36,164 nt of DNA from Candidatus Halobeggiatoa sp. HSG11 (lineage in GTDB: Bacteria > Pseudomonadota > Gammaproteobacteria > Beggiatoales > Beggiatoaceae), in contig JAUCGL010000034.1 of assembly GCA_030378105.1 (NCBI GenBank), positions 1 to 36,164 on the forward strand, read 5' to 3'. This document shows positions 29,626 through 36,164 of the stretch, piece after piece; position 1 is the stretch's first letter, and each line of letters starts with the position of its first letter. Both the position numbers and the translations under genes were made by a program. The notes under the pieces are model-generated. The model was given only the letters and a program-made list of their open reading frames with translations. It had not been told where the DNA came from and ran no database searches.

Positions 29626-29931
29626 TTATCTCGTTCCCACATGCTATGCTCATCGTTATACACAAATATTTAAGTAGTTGAAATGAAAATATATTATGTA
29701 GGGTGGGTAGGAACAAAGTGGAAACCCACCGAACCTTCAAAATGGTGGATTTCTTAATATAACTGTAGTCTATTTAAAGGGATTACCCCTACAAATCATT
29801 ATCTTGTCGTAGGGGCAATCCTTTATGGTTGCCCTTAATGCAAATGGCAGTAACTCTATATAATATATTTTAATTTCAAGTGCTTATATACTTGTATGTA
29901 ACGATGAGACCTGGACGTTGGGAACGAGTAA
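29626..29931. mobile_element. Composite inverted-repeat element between the array and gpmA
   Basis: The ends TTATCTCGTTCCCAC... and ...GGGAACGAGTAA are inverted, as is an inner pair CTCATCGTTATAC/GTATGTAACGATGAG; the outer ends are those of the element at 20623-20779. The interior holds other repeats: a GTAGGGTGGGTAGG... block near 29698, a stem GGATTACCCCTAC/GTAGGGGCAATCC (about 29780-29821), and TTAATATAACTGTAGTC near 29755, which recurs near 33118. Together with 29932-30022 this accounts for the 460-bp gap. No gene is seen. Confidence 0.55.
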
Positions 29932-29977
29932 GAATTGTAAATTGAAAGCAAACAGTTTGTTGATATGTTATTTTTGC

Positions 29978-30009
29978 AACCTGACAGAATTTAAAAAAAC
30001 TATCAGGTT
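29978..30009. terminator. Possible terminator hairpin after gpmA
   Basis: AACCTGACAG and CTATCAGGTT form a 10-bp stem with one mismatch around a 12-base A-rich loop, 14 bases beyond the gpmA stop on the - strand. The expected U-run after the stem is weak, so this is tentative. Confidence 0.35.
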
Positions 30010-30022
30010 AATTGAATTACAT

Positions 30023-30766
30023 TTAAGCTTTACCTTGTTTAGCAACTGCATCCATTGCAGCTTTAACTGCTTCTTCGTTGCCAAGGTAATAATGTCTGAT
30101 TGGCTCTAAATTTTCATCTAATTCATACACTAAAGGCATTCCAGTTGGAATATTCATTTCGACAATATCATCATCAGAAATTTTATCAAGATATTTTACC
30201 AATGCTCTCAAGCTATTGCCATGTGCTGCAATGATAACTTTTTTACCTTGTTTGACTTGTGGTGCTATATCATCATGCCACACTTGTAAAACTCGCTCAA
30301 TAGTATAATCTAAACATTCTGTTACCGGTAATTCATCTTTGCTAAGATTTTTATAGCGTGGGTCATGACCCGGATACCTTTCATCCGTTTTATCTACAGG
30401 TGGTGGTGGTACATCACAACTTCTTCGCCAAATTTTAACCTGTTCTTCGCTATGTTTTTTAGCTGTTTCAGTTTTATTTAAACCTTGCAATGCCCCATAA
30501 TGACGCTCATTTAATCGCCATTCACGTTGAACTGGAATCCACATTAAATTCATTTCGTCCAACACAATCCATAAAGTTTTGATTGCTCTTTTTAACACTG
30601 AAGTGAAAGCAATATCAAACGTATAACCGTCTTTTTTTAAACGTTTACCAGCTTCTAATGCCTCAAATTCACCTTTTTCTGACAATTCCACATCAGTCCA
30701 GCCGGTGAAACGGTTCTCTTTATTCCAAACGCTTTCACCATGCCTAAGCAATACCAATTTATACAT
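30023..30766 (-). CDS. gpmA: 2,3-bisphosphoglycerate-dependent phosphoglycerate mutase
   Basis: This cytosolic enzyme interconverts 3- and 2-phosphoglycerate in glycolysis and gluconeogenesis. The 247-residue length is typical of the family. Visible hallmarks are the phosphohistidine motif [10 protein letters not shown] (R8, H9), [12 protein letters not shown], the catalytic [11 protein letters not shown] (E87), [11 protein letters not shown] and the second active-site histidine in [14 protein letters not shown] (H182). An AAGGA Shine-Dalgarno lies about 10 bases before the ATG, in contrast with the signalling genes. It converges on the + strand array and lies 97 bases downstream of bioB on the same strand; a functional link with bioB is not expected. 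Confidence 0.97.
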   Translation of the reverse strand: MYKLVLLRHGESVWNKENRFTGWTDVELSEKGEFEALEAGKRLKKDGYTFDIAFTSVLKRAIKTLWIVLDEMNLMWIPVQREWRLNERHYGALQGLNKTETAKKHSEEQVKIWRRSCDVPPPPVDKTDERYPGHDPRYKNLSKDELPVTECLDYTIERVLQVWHDDIAPQVKQGKKVIIAAHGNSLRALVKYLDKISDDDIVEMNIPTGMPLVYELDENLEPIRHYYLGNEEAVKAAMDAVAKQGKA

Positions 30767-30863
30767 GTATAATATTCCTTAAATTGTTTAAGTATCCTAA
30801 ACTTAGGTAATTTTAAATAGACCTTCATTCAAAAAAACATTGTGTTAGGGTTAAAGTTAGCAT

Positions 30864-31820
30864 TTATTCATAACTTGTGACAATTCCAAGTCTTTTAAAT
30901 AATTGCTGATCATTTCTTGTTGATTGATTATCAGTAGTTAATAGCTTTTCTCCATAAAAAACTGAATTAGCCCCAGCCAAAAAACACAATGCCTGCAATT
31001 CATCATTCATTCCAGCTCTACCAGCAGATAAACGAACGTTAGAAGTTGGCATTAAAATTCTTGCTACCGCTATACAGCGAACTATTGCAAATGGATCAAG
31101 TTTTTCTGTATTTTCCAATGGAGTTCCTGCCACTGGTACTAATTGATTGATTGGAACGCTTTCTGGATGAATTTCAAGATTAGCCAAAGTTTGTAATAAT
31201 TCAGCTCGATCTTGTAAACTTTCACCCATTCCAATAATACCACCACAACAAATTTTTAAATTGACCTTGCGTACATTAGTTAAGGTGTCAAGCCGATCTT
31301 GATAGGTATGAGTGCTAACAATTTTTTCGTAATAAGCTGCCGAAGTGTCAAGATTATGATTATAATAGTCTAAACCTGCTTCCCGCAATTGTTGAGCCTG
31401 TTTAGCATCCAACATTCCCAAAGTCATACAGGTCTCTAAACCTTCAGCTTTAACTAGTTGTATTATTTCTAATATTTTCTCAAAATCTTTAGTTTTTGGA
31501 TTACGCCAAGCAGCTCCCATACAAAATCGACTTGCACCATTAGCTTTAGCCTGTTTAGCTTCTGCAATAATCGTTTCAACTGCCATCAATGGTTGTCGTT
31601 CAAGTTCAGTTTTAAATCTAGCACTTTGTGAACAATAACCACAATCTTCCGAACAGGCTCCAGCTTTTATATTTAATAAAGTGCTTAATTGTACTTGATT
31701 AGGATTAAAGTTAGCTCTATGAACGGATTGAGCCATAAAGATTAAATCATTCAAAGGGAGTTGAAATAATTCCAGTATTTCTGTCAATTGCCAATCATGA
31801 CGTATAGATTTTTTAAGCAT
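30864..31820 (-). CDS. bioB: Biotin synthase (radical SAM)
   Basis: Inserts sulfur into dethiobiotin, the last step of biotin synthesis. The 318-residue product has the radical-SAM cluster motif C56-SED-C60-GY-C63, the [2Fe-2S] ligands C100 (RFCMGAAW), C131 (ETCMTLGML), C191 ([12 protein letters not shown]) and R263 (NVRLSAGR), and the conserved YNHNLDTS segment. It starts close to the usual N-terminus ([12 protein letters not shown]). No bioF, bioH, bioC or bioD gene is in the window, so it stands apart from the rest of its pathway here. Confidence 0.97.
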   Translation of the reverse strand: MLKKSIRHDWQLTEILELFQLPLNDLIFMAQSVHRANFNPNQVQLSTLLNIKAGACSEDCGYCSQSARFKTELERQPLMAVETIIAEAKQAKANGASRFCMGAAWRNPKTKDFEKILEIIQLVKAEGLETCMTLGMLDAKQAQQLREAGLDYYNHNLDTSAAYYEKIVSTHTYQDRLDTLTNVRKVNLKICCGGIIGMGESLQDRAELLQTLANLEIHPESVPINQLVPVAGTPLENTEKLDPFAIVRCIAVARILMPTSNVRLSAGRAGMNDELQALCFLAGANSVFYGEKLLTTDNQSTRNDQQLFKRLGIVTSYE

Positions 31821-31876
31821 AGTTTTAATATTTTTAGTTTTCCAATTAACAGATATGTTCTTTGAATTATGTCGTT

Positions 31877-32467
31877 TTACGAAAATAAAATTCGCTTCAA
31901 GGTTCTAAAAATTAACCTAATATCCAAATAAACTGATTGATCTCTAACATATTGCTGATGATAAGCTAATTTCAAAGGTAGTATTTTTTCAACATAATCA
32001 GCTTCCGGTCGTTGTGAGGTTGCTAACATTTCACTTTCATTACGGAATTCTATTGAAGCATAATCGGTTATTCCCACTGGTACCGATAATACATATTCCT
32101 TAATTCCATCTGGATAAAGTTCAACATATTCTGGTACTTCTGGACGTGGTCCAACTATACTCATTTCACCTCTTAGAACATTTATTAATTGTGGTAATTC
32201 GTCTAATTTATACTGGCGTAAAAAATATCCGCATTTAGTTATGCGAGTATCGTAACCTATGGTTAATTTTGGACCTTCATTATTAACATACATAGTACGA
32301 AATTTTATGATTTTAAAAGGTTTTCCAAATTGACCAATTCTGGTTTGTAAGAAAAATATCGGGCCATGGCTGTCTAATTTTATCCATAAAGCAATAAGTA
32401 TAAATATTGGTACAAATAAAATTAAACTTGGGATAACACAACATATGTCAAATATGCGTTTTTTCAT
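31877..32467 (-). CDS. Short polyprenyl-phosphate sugar-1-phosphate transferase
   Basis: This 196-residue enzyme belongs to the bacterial sugar transferase family (PglC/WbaP catalytic core). It transfers a sugar-1-phosphate to an undecaprenyl-phosphate carrier at the inner membrane to start glycan or exopolysaccharide assembly. It has one N-terminal membrane or re-entrant helix (about 8-30), then the family signature [24 protein letters not shown], the catalytic Asp-Glu pair in [13 protein letters not shown] (D89-E90) and [14 protein letters not shown]. The length fits the minimal, PglC-like form without the extra N-terminal helices of WbaP. No other glycan genes are in view, so the donor sugar cannot be named. 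Confidence 0.93.
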   Translation of the reverse strand: MKKRIFDICCVIPSLILFVPIFILIALWIKLDSHGPIFFLQTRIGQFGKPFKIIKFRTMYVNNEGPKLTIGYDTRITKCGYFLRQYKLDELPQLINVLRGEMSIVGPRPEVPEYVELYPDGIKEYVLSVPVGITDYASIEFRNESEMLATSQRPEADYVEKILPLKLAYHQQYVRDQSVYLDIRLIFRTLKRILFS

Positions 32468-32509
32468 TAAAATCTTAAATAGATATAAAGTGATAGGATG
32501 ATTTTGAGC

Positions 32510-32765
32510 TTAAGCTGAATGAAATTGAATAATTTTTAATTCTGCATACTTTAACAAATTAATAACAATATAGTCAATATCTCTTTCAAATCTGCAAGTA
32601 CTCTCGTTAAAAAGAATATCAATAATATTAAAAAAGCTAACAGCATCAAATGTGCAAATACAGATGATAAATGCGGTTTGCCGTAACCAAAGTTATGTTC
32701 AAAATGATAACATTGATTTTGTGTTAAAAGTTTCGTTTTCAATTCGCCAACGTACTCGACCTCAT
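32510..32765 (-). pseudogene. C-terminal remnant of a DDE transposase
   Basis: Read on the - strand, three frames join into a typical transposase C-terminus: RVRWRIENETFNT, then QCYHFEHNFGYGKPHLSS and VFAHLMLLAFLI, then IDILFNESTCRFERD, running to a stop at 32510-32512. Two frameshifts and a small deletion disrupt it, and the catalytic DDE core is gone. The YHFEHNFGYGK...LMLLAFL pattern is common in IS4-like transposases; the exact family cannot be fixed from this piece. It is abutted by MITE material at 32788. Confidence 0.75.
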
Positions 32766-32787
32766 TTCATAACTATTTTTAATGTTT

Positions 32788-33093
32788 TAGGACTTACGCA
32801 TTGACACACGGCTTTCTCATAAAAATATAATTTATTTTTCAATGTGTTACAAAAAATCCACTCCGTCTGAAGTAAAATTTAATGCGTAAGTCATTGTTTT
32901 GTTATTATTTACGTACATTCATTCTATGAGAATCTCTACGGCAAATTTTGTAATTTATTGATTTATCACGTTATTTTTTATGAGAAAGCCGTGCGCATTG
33001 ACAAACATAATAAAATGTTAATTATATTAAAATCATATAGTTGTTAAATATAAACTAATTAACTGTCATTCCCACGAAAGTGGAAATCTAGTG
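32788..33093. mobile_element. MITE copy 3, truncated and interrupted by a second element
   Basis: The left end TAGGACTTACGCATTGAC and the block 33003-33093 match copies 1 and 2 in reverse orientation. Between them, 32806-32994 (189 bp) has its own inverted ends ACGGCTTTCTCATAAAAA and TTTTTATGAGAAAGCCGT and is flanked by the direct repeat GCATTGAC (32798-32805 and 32995-33002). This suggests a second MITE inserted with an 8-bp duplication. A further AATGCGTAAGTC end-like motif lies inside (about 32881). The far end of copy 3 is missing. Confidence 0.6.
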
Positions 33094-33166
33094 TTCTAAA
33101 AAAGTCATATTCTTGCTTAATATAACTGTGGTCCATCCAATCGGGAAATGCTATAATCAGCAATAA

Positions 33167-33312
33167 ATGCTGAAGGTGAAAACTTTATACGAGAATTAGC
33201 AAGAAGAGCAACCAGATTTAATTCTGAAAGAAATATGTGCTGAATATAATAATAATTTTGAACAGACGGTGACACATTCAACAATTGATAGGGTATTGAA
33301 AAAATGGATATA
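33167..33312 (+). pseudogene. IS630-family transposase N-terminal remnant
   Basis: The frame from ATG 33167 reads MLKVKTLYEN, an in-frame TAG, then QEEQPDLILKEICAEYN, TVTHSTIDRVLKK and a stop. The helix-turn-helix pattern is typical of the N-terminus of IS630 transposases. The DDE catalytic part is absent. A motif TTAATATAACTGTGGTC just upstream (about 33118) is shared with 29755 and may derive from an element end. Confidence 0.65.
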
Positions 33313-33325
33313 ATTAGTAATTCTC

Positions 33326-33466
33326 TTCATAGGTGTTTGGGATTTACCAGAAATGTACTATTTAATTGTGAATTGGTGAATGAAAAATGGTTAATTATTA
33401 ATGATTTTGACTTTCATTAACAATTAATTATCACAGTTAACCATTCACAATTAAATATACATATCA
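33326..33466. repeat. 141-bp direct repeat, left boundary of the ATPase cassette
   Basis: Begins TTCATAGGTGTT, continues through TTTACCAGAAATGTACTATT and ends TTAAATATACATATCA. It is nearly identical to 36023-36164, in the same orientation. From about 33360 it is an imperfect palindrome (TTTAATTGTGAATTGG.../...CCATTCACAATTAAA). Some 110 bases between it and the stop of the 146-residue protein gene are non-coding. Confidence 0.8.
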
Positions 33467-33576
33467 ATCGGTTAAGCAACGTTTATGTAGTTCAGAAATG
33501 CGTTGGAAGAATCAAGGAGCTTATAAAGATTAAGTCAATTCTGTTAAACATATATCTCGGCCACACCCTTATGTTT

Positions 33577-34017
33577 TTAGGTATGTTTCTTTTTAGATAG
33601 CCAAAATTGATGTTCTTTATCCAAAAAAACGATATAAAATGTATTTTCAACAATATATCCAGCAACTCTTTTCTTTCCATCAATACCTTCAATGACTCCC
33701 CATGCAACATGTTTATCAATATAAGAAGGATGAGCAAAGTCGGTTTTAACTGGAAAATCTCCATAAATCTTTATCTGTTGCTGGTTAATTGCTTCGTCAC
33801 GAGTTAATTTTGATAAATCTTTTATTCTTTCCAATAGAGAAGCAAGAATATTTTCTCCATCCCATAATTTAAAGGTTTGTGGTGATTTTTTAGGTTGAGT
33901 TTCATCAACATCTTTGAAGTTAAAAGTTAATAATTCTCTTATGCTGGATATTTTTTTCTCTTCCCTTGTATTTACTTGCCTAGAATACGATTTGTTTCTA
34001 TCTCTATTCTTACTCAT
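33577..34017 (-). CDS. Uncharacterised 146-residue protein coupled to the ATPase
   Basis: I cannot name a family with certainty. The N-terminus (1-45) is basic and polar (MSKNRDRNKSYSRQVNTREEKK). A helical stretch (about 50-80, GENILASLLERIKDLSKLTRDEA) is followed by a strand-rich tail with GYIVENTFYIVFLDKEHQFW (117-136). That tail recalls small hypothetical proteins ending in G...gN-F-Y-x-x-x-x-D-x-x-H, which look RelE-like in secondary structure; this is from memory and unproven. Its ATG overlaps the end of the ATPase gene by 8 bases (ATGAGTAA), indicating translational coupling and a shared function. It is not RloB, the larger Toprim partner expected for this ATPase type. Confidence 0.75.
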   Translation of the reverse strand: MSKNRDRNKSYSRQVNTREEKKISSIRELLTFNFKDVDETQPKKSPQTFKLWDGENILASLLERIKDLSKLTRDEAINQQQIKIYGDFPVKTDFAHPSYIDKHVAWGVIEGIDGKKRVAGYIVENTFYIVFLDKEHQFWLSKKKHT

Positions 34018-35284
34018 TTAATGCAATCTCCAATTCATCAATAGATTTAAACAAAGGAATTGCACCATATTTACCAGCTAAATAATCTTTACTGTAAGAA
34101 TTATTTTGTCTCGTATAATGTTCTTTGTATTCAAGCAAGGAATATAACTCACTCTCCTGTTTTGAATTCTTATCAAGAAACCAAATTTGGTCTCTCCTAA
34201 ATAAATCACGAGTCAATAAATTAGTGTCATGACAAGTAACTATTAGTTGACTCTTGTTATTGTTTTCTTTGTGATAAAGCCCTAAAATAAATTGCGAAAG
34301 TAAAGAATGAAATTTGTTATCAAACTCATCAATCAACAATATTTCTCCAGTATTTATAATATGAAAAATAGGGCCTAACAAGTAAATTAGCTTTTGAGTG
34401 CCTTGTGATTCTAAAATCAATGGAATATTATAAGCTTGCTCACTCCCTTCTATTTTTTTTACAATTTCAACTTTTTTAGACTTATTTCTAGTTTTCATAG
34501 AAACAGCACCATTGAACAATTTAGTCGTATTTTCTTGGTTTGATTCAACAATATGAATATTTTTAATTTGTAGAGAGCCAAGAATATTTAATGCCCAAGT
34601 CAGAAAAGCTGGATTTTGGTCTAATAGATTAATCGTGAATTTTTTGAAGCCTTCTTCATTGATGCCAGAGACAACATGGAGTTTTCTAAACCATTCAATG
34701 ATATGATGGGATTTTTCTCCATTAAATTGAGATAAAACTGAAACAAATGGCACATTTTCTCTAGTTTTTTCAAGATATAGTTTTCCATTTTTTTCTTTAA
34801 TAAAATCCTTAGCTTCGGTAAAAGAACGCTTATTTATTTTTATTGTCTGCCCAGTTCGTTGAAATAAAAAAATTTCTTTTGAGGTTTTAGTCCAATACAG
34901 CCACTCCTCATCTATTTTACCTTTCAATATTGATATACCGTATCGGTACATCTGACCTTGCTGGACAAAAGTAATTTCAAATTCGCTTGGTATATCAAAA
35001 ACGTCTTTTTTTAATAGAAATGGGACAACTGTTTCTAAATTATTAGCCTCTGTCAAAGAGTTTAAAATGATATTTTGTAATATACGGATGCTATTAATAA
35101 AATTAGATTTTCCACTCGCATTAGCTCCAAATATAGCAGCAGATTTCAGCAGATTATTTATACCGAATTTGTTGACCGGAAATACATTTTTTTCATTGAT
35201 ATGTGTGGAATCAGATGCCAACATATTCAATGTTTGTAGTGAGTTAAAGGAGCTATAATTTTGGACGGTAAATTCTATCAACAT
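34010..35284 (-). CDS. COG1106/AAA_15-type ATPase (RloA/AbiLi-like)
   Basis: The 424-residue protein is an SMC/ABC-like P-loop ATPase. It opens MLIEFTVQNYSSFNSLQTL, has Walker A GANASGKS (53-60), an ABC-signature-like LESQGTQKLIYLL (291-303), Walker B EILLIDEFD (314-322) and a switch histidine in VTCHDTNLL (H352). The C-terminal RRDQIWFLDKN and GKYGAIPLF segments are typical of COG1106 proteins. Members pair with a small effector in abortive-infection or restriction-associated systems (RloA-RloB, AbiL, PARIS), with the ATPase as sensor or regulator. Here the partner is a different, 146-residue protein. A macro-domain gene lies 162 bases upstream on the same strand. The defence role is inference from family and context. 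Confidence 0.88.
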   Translation of the reverse strand: MLIEFTVQNYSSFNSLQTLNMLASDSTHINEKNVFPVNKFGINNLLKSAAIFGANASGKSNFINSIRILQNIILNSLTEANNLETVVPFLLKKDVFDIPSEFEITFVQQGQMYRYGISILKGKIDEEWLYWTKTSKEIFLFQRTGQTIKINKRSFTEAKDFIKEKNGKLYLEKTRENVPFVSVLSQFNGEKSHHIIEWFRKLHVVSGINEEGFKKFTINLLDQNPAFLTWALNILGSLQIKNIHIVESNQENTTKLFNGAVSMKTRNKSKKVEIVKKIEGSEQAYNIPLILESQGTQKLIYLLGPIFHIINTGEILLIDEFDNKFHSLLSQFILGLYHKENNNKSQLIVTCHDTNLLTRDLFRRDQIWFLDKNSKQESELYSLLEYKEHYTRQNNSYSKDYLAGKYGAIPLFKSIDELEIALNE

Positions 35285-35349
35285 TTCTTTTAATAATTTA
35301 GTAGGATTAAAAATGGTATTATAGTTTTTCAGATAAATAATTTCACTTA

Positions 35350-35382
35350 AAACCTACGAGGTTTCCAAAACCTCGCAGGTTT
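35350..35382. repeat. Hairpin AAACCTACGAGGTTT/AAACCTCGCAGGTTT
   Basis: A 15-bp inverted repeat with one mismatch and a 3-base loop, lying between the macro-domain gene and the ATPase gene. It resembles dispersed AACCTCGCAGGTT hairpins seen in many genomes. It could weaken readthrough from the macro gene into the ATPase gene; no T-run follows. Confidence 0.65.
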
Positions 35383-35446
35383 CATACGAATGTATCTTAA
35401 TGAAGTCTATATGAAATAAATTGGGCTGGCGATTCTAACAGCAAAT

Positions 35447-35938
35447 TTACCAGCGAATCCAATTGAACATTTTATTATTGTTTAATGGTTTATACGTTAC
35501 TAAAGTGCAATCTTCGCCAGCTAGTTCTGATTCTATTATTTTTGAAATAGTTTCCCAATCACCACCAGCTAAACCAGCTCCAATTTTAGGAAAGCATATT
35601 TTAAGACCTGAAAATTTTTCTTTTATTTCCTTAAAACATGATTTCATTGCATCATAATCAACTTGTCTGCCACGACCTTTGTAATTGTACTGAGTATATG
35701 CGTTAACAATAATAATCTTATGATTTGCTTTCTTAATTTCTGCGTAGCCAATAGTACCAAGTTTTGTTCTACTACCTTTAACAGTTTTTAAATCTGCTTG
35801 ATAAGCTTCTGGAAAAGCTGCCTTGATACTTTTTGCAATACCAGCACCCATGTTACAAAAACAGTTACAGCCGTGTACTATTACATCTAATTTTCCTTCA
35901 ATGGCTAATTTTATTATATCACCTTTGATTTCTTTCAT
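35447..35938 (-). CDS. Macro domain protein, phage-type (Appr-1''-p phosphatase/ADP-ribosyl hydrolase-like)
   Basis: From ATG 35938 the product has 163 residues, essentially a bare macro domain. It starts MKEIKGDIIKLA, has the ADP-ribose-binding HGCNCFCNMGAGIAKSI loop (22-38), PEAY (43-46), KLGTIGYAE, a VNAYTQYNYKGRGR segment and the second loop FPKIGAGLAGGDW (116-128). Such proteins bind or hydrolyse ADP-ribose derivatives; this compact form with HGCNCFCNMGAGIA is common in phages and in DarG-like antitoxins. The frame extends to ATG 35950 and TTG 35965; 35938 is preferred because the fold begins there and AGAGGA lies 11 bases upstream. No ADP-ribosyltransferase is next to it. Confidence 0.88.
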   Translation of the reverse strand: MKEIKGDIIKLAIEGKLDVIVHGCNCFCNMGAGIAKSIKAAFPEAYQADLKTVKGSRTKLGTIGYAEIKKANHKIIIVNAYTQYNYKGRGRQVDYDAMKSCFKEIKEKFSGLKICFPKIGAGLAGGDWETISKIIESELAGEDCTLVTYKPLNNNKMFNWIRW

Positions 35939-36022
35939 TTCGGTCAACATCCTCTTGAACTCCAAGTCTTAAATTTAATATAGTGAACAAAGAGATTAGG
36001 AGCTAAAATTTTATAATGGTTA

Positions 36023-36164
36023 TTCATAGGTGTTCAAGATTTACCAGAAATGTACTATTTAATTGTGAATTGGTGAATGAAAAATGGTTAATTATTAATG
36101 ATTTTGACTTTCACTAACAATTAATTATTCACAGTTAACCATTCACAATTAAATATACATATCA
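36023..36164. repeat. Direct repeat, right boundary of the ATPase cassette (runs to the window edge)
   Basis: Matches 33326-33466 base for base with a handful of changes (for example GTTCAAGATTT for GTTTGGGATTT, and one extra T in ATTATTCACAG). It begins 85 bases upstream of the macro gene start, and the match is still intact at the last base of the window. Confidence 0.8.

Noticed and set aside
29918-30109. Small + frame across the 3' end of gpmA
   Set aside because: Antisense to the conserved end of gpmA, and its start lies in repeat DNA.
33492-33764. - strand frame overlapping the end of the 146-residue gene
   Set aside because: It overlaps in another frame, has low-complexity composition and no start context; the coupled frame at 33577-34017 is the better gene.
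33577-34017. RloB or HNH nuclease identity for the ATPase partner
   Set aside because: At 146 residues it is shorter than RloB, and I see neither the Toprim E...DxD pattern nor an HNH motif. Left unnamed.

Overview
The window is AT-rich (roughly two thirds A+T by eye), repeat-laden bacterial chromosome. Very large multi-PAS hybrid kinases, class III cyclases, a FIST protein, a bacteriohemerythrin domain, many small inverted-repeat elements and transposase debris suggest a large colourless sulfur bacterium (Beggiatoa/Thiomargarita/Thioploca-type Thiotrichales). That placement is inference; no rRNA or tRNA gene is present to test it.

Layout. (1) 1-2133: the end of a small inverted-repeat element abuts and truncates a beta-propeller/Ig-like protein gene that is also split by a frameshift. 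(2) 2695-3831: a FIST-domain sensory protein, then a MITE (3842-4107) and a long hairpin repeat. (3) 4246-29561: a 25-kb array of signalling genes, all on the + strand. It holds a histidine kinase-receiver-adenylate cyclase-hemerythrin fusion, a cyclase fragment, a REC-kinase, an 8-PAS Cache hybrid kinase, a second REC-kinase, a Tll0287-type (CxxCH heme) 5-PAS hybrid kinase, a wrecked REC-kinase, a 13-PAS Cache hybrid kinase of 2498 residues, a REC-cyclase, and the first codons of another REC gene. (4) 30023-32467: three - strand genes of metabolism and surface polysaccharide (gpmA, bioB, a short sugar-phosphate transferase). (5) 32468-33325: a graveyard of transposase remnants and nested MITEs. 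(6) 33326-36164: a three-gene - strand cassette (macro-domain protein, COG1106-type ATPase, and an unrecognised 146-residue protein overlapping the ATPase) between two ~141-bp direct repeats.

How it works together. The array repeats one unit: a large membrane or soluble hybrid kinase followed by a smaller protein that starts with a receiver domain and ends in a kinase or a cyclase. Intact and broken copies show it grew by duplication, PAS-module shuffling and decay. Likely inputs are extracytoplasmic ligands (two near-identical Cache domains), heme redox or gas state (Tll0287), oxygen or NO (hemerythrin, all seven iron ligands present) and whatever is sensed by PAS domains carrying a C-x10/11-C-x2-C motif. 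Likely outputs are phosphotransfer and cAMP. No HPt domain and no DNA-binding output is visible in the window.

The best candidate for an undescribed system is the repeat-bounded ATPase/146-residue protein/macro-domain cassette, which resembles a defence operon. The hemerythrin-tailed kinase-cyclase and the PAS-shuffling array are the other main points of interest.
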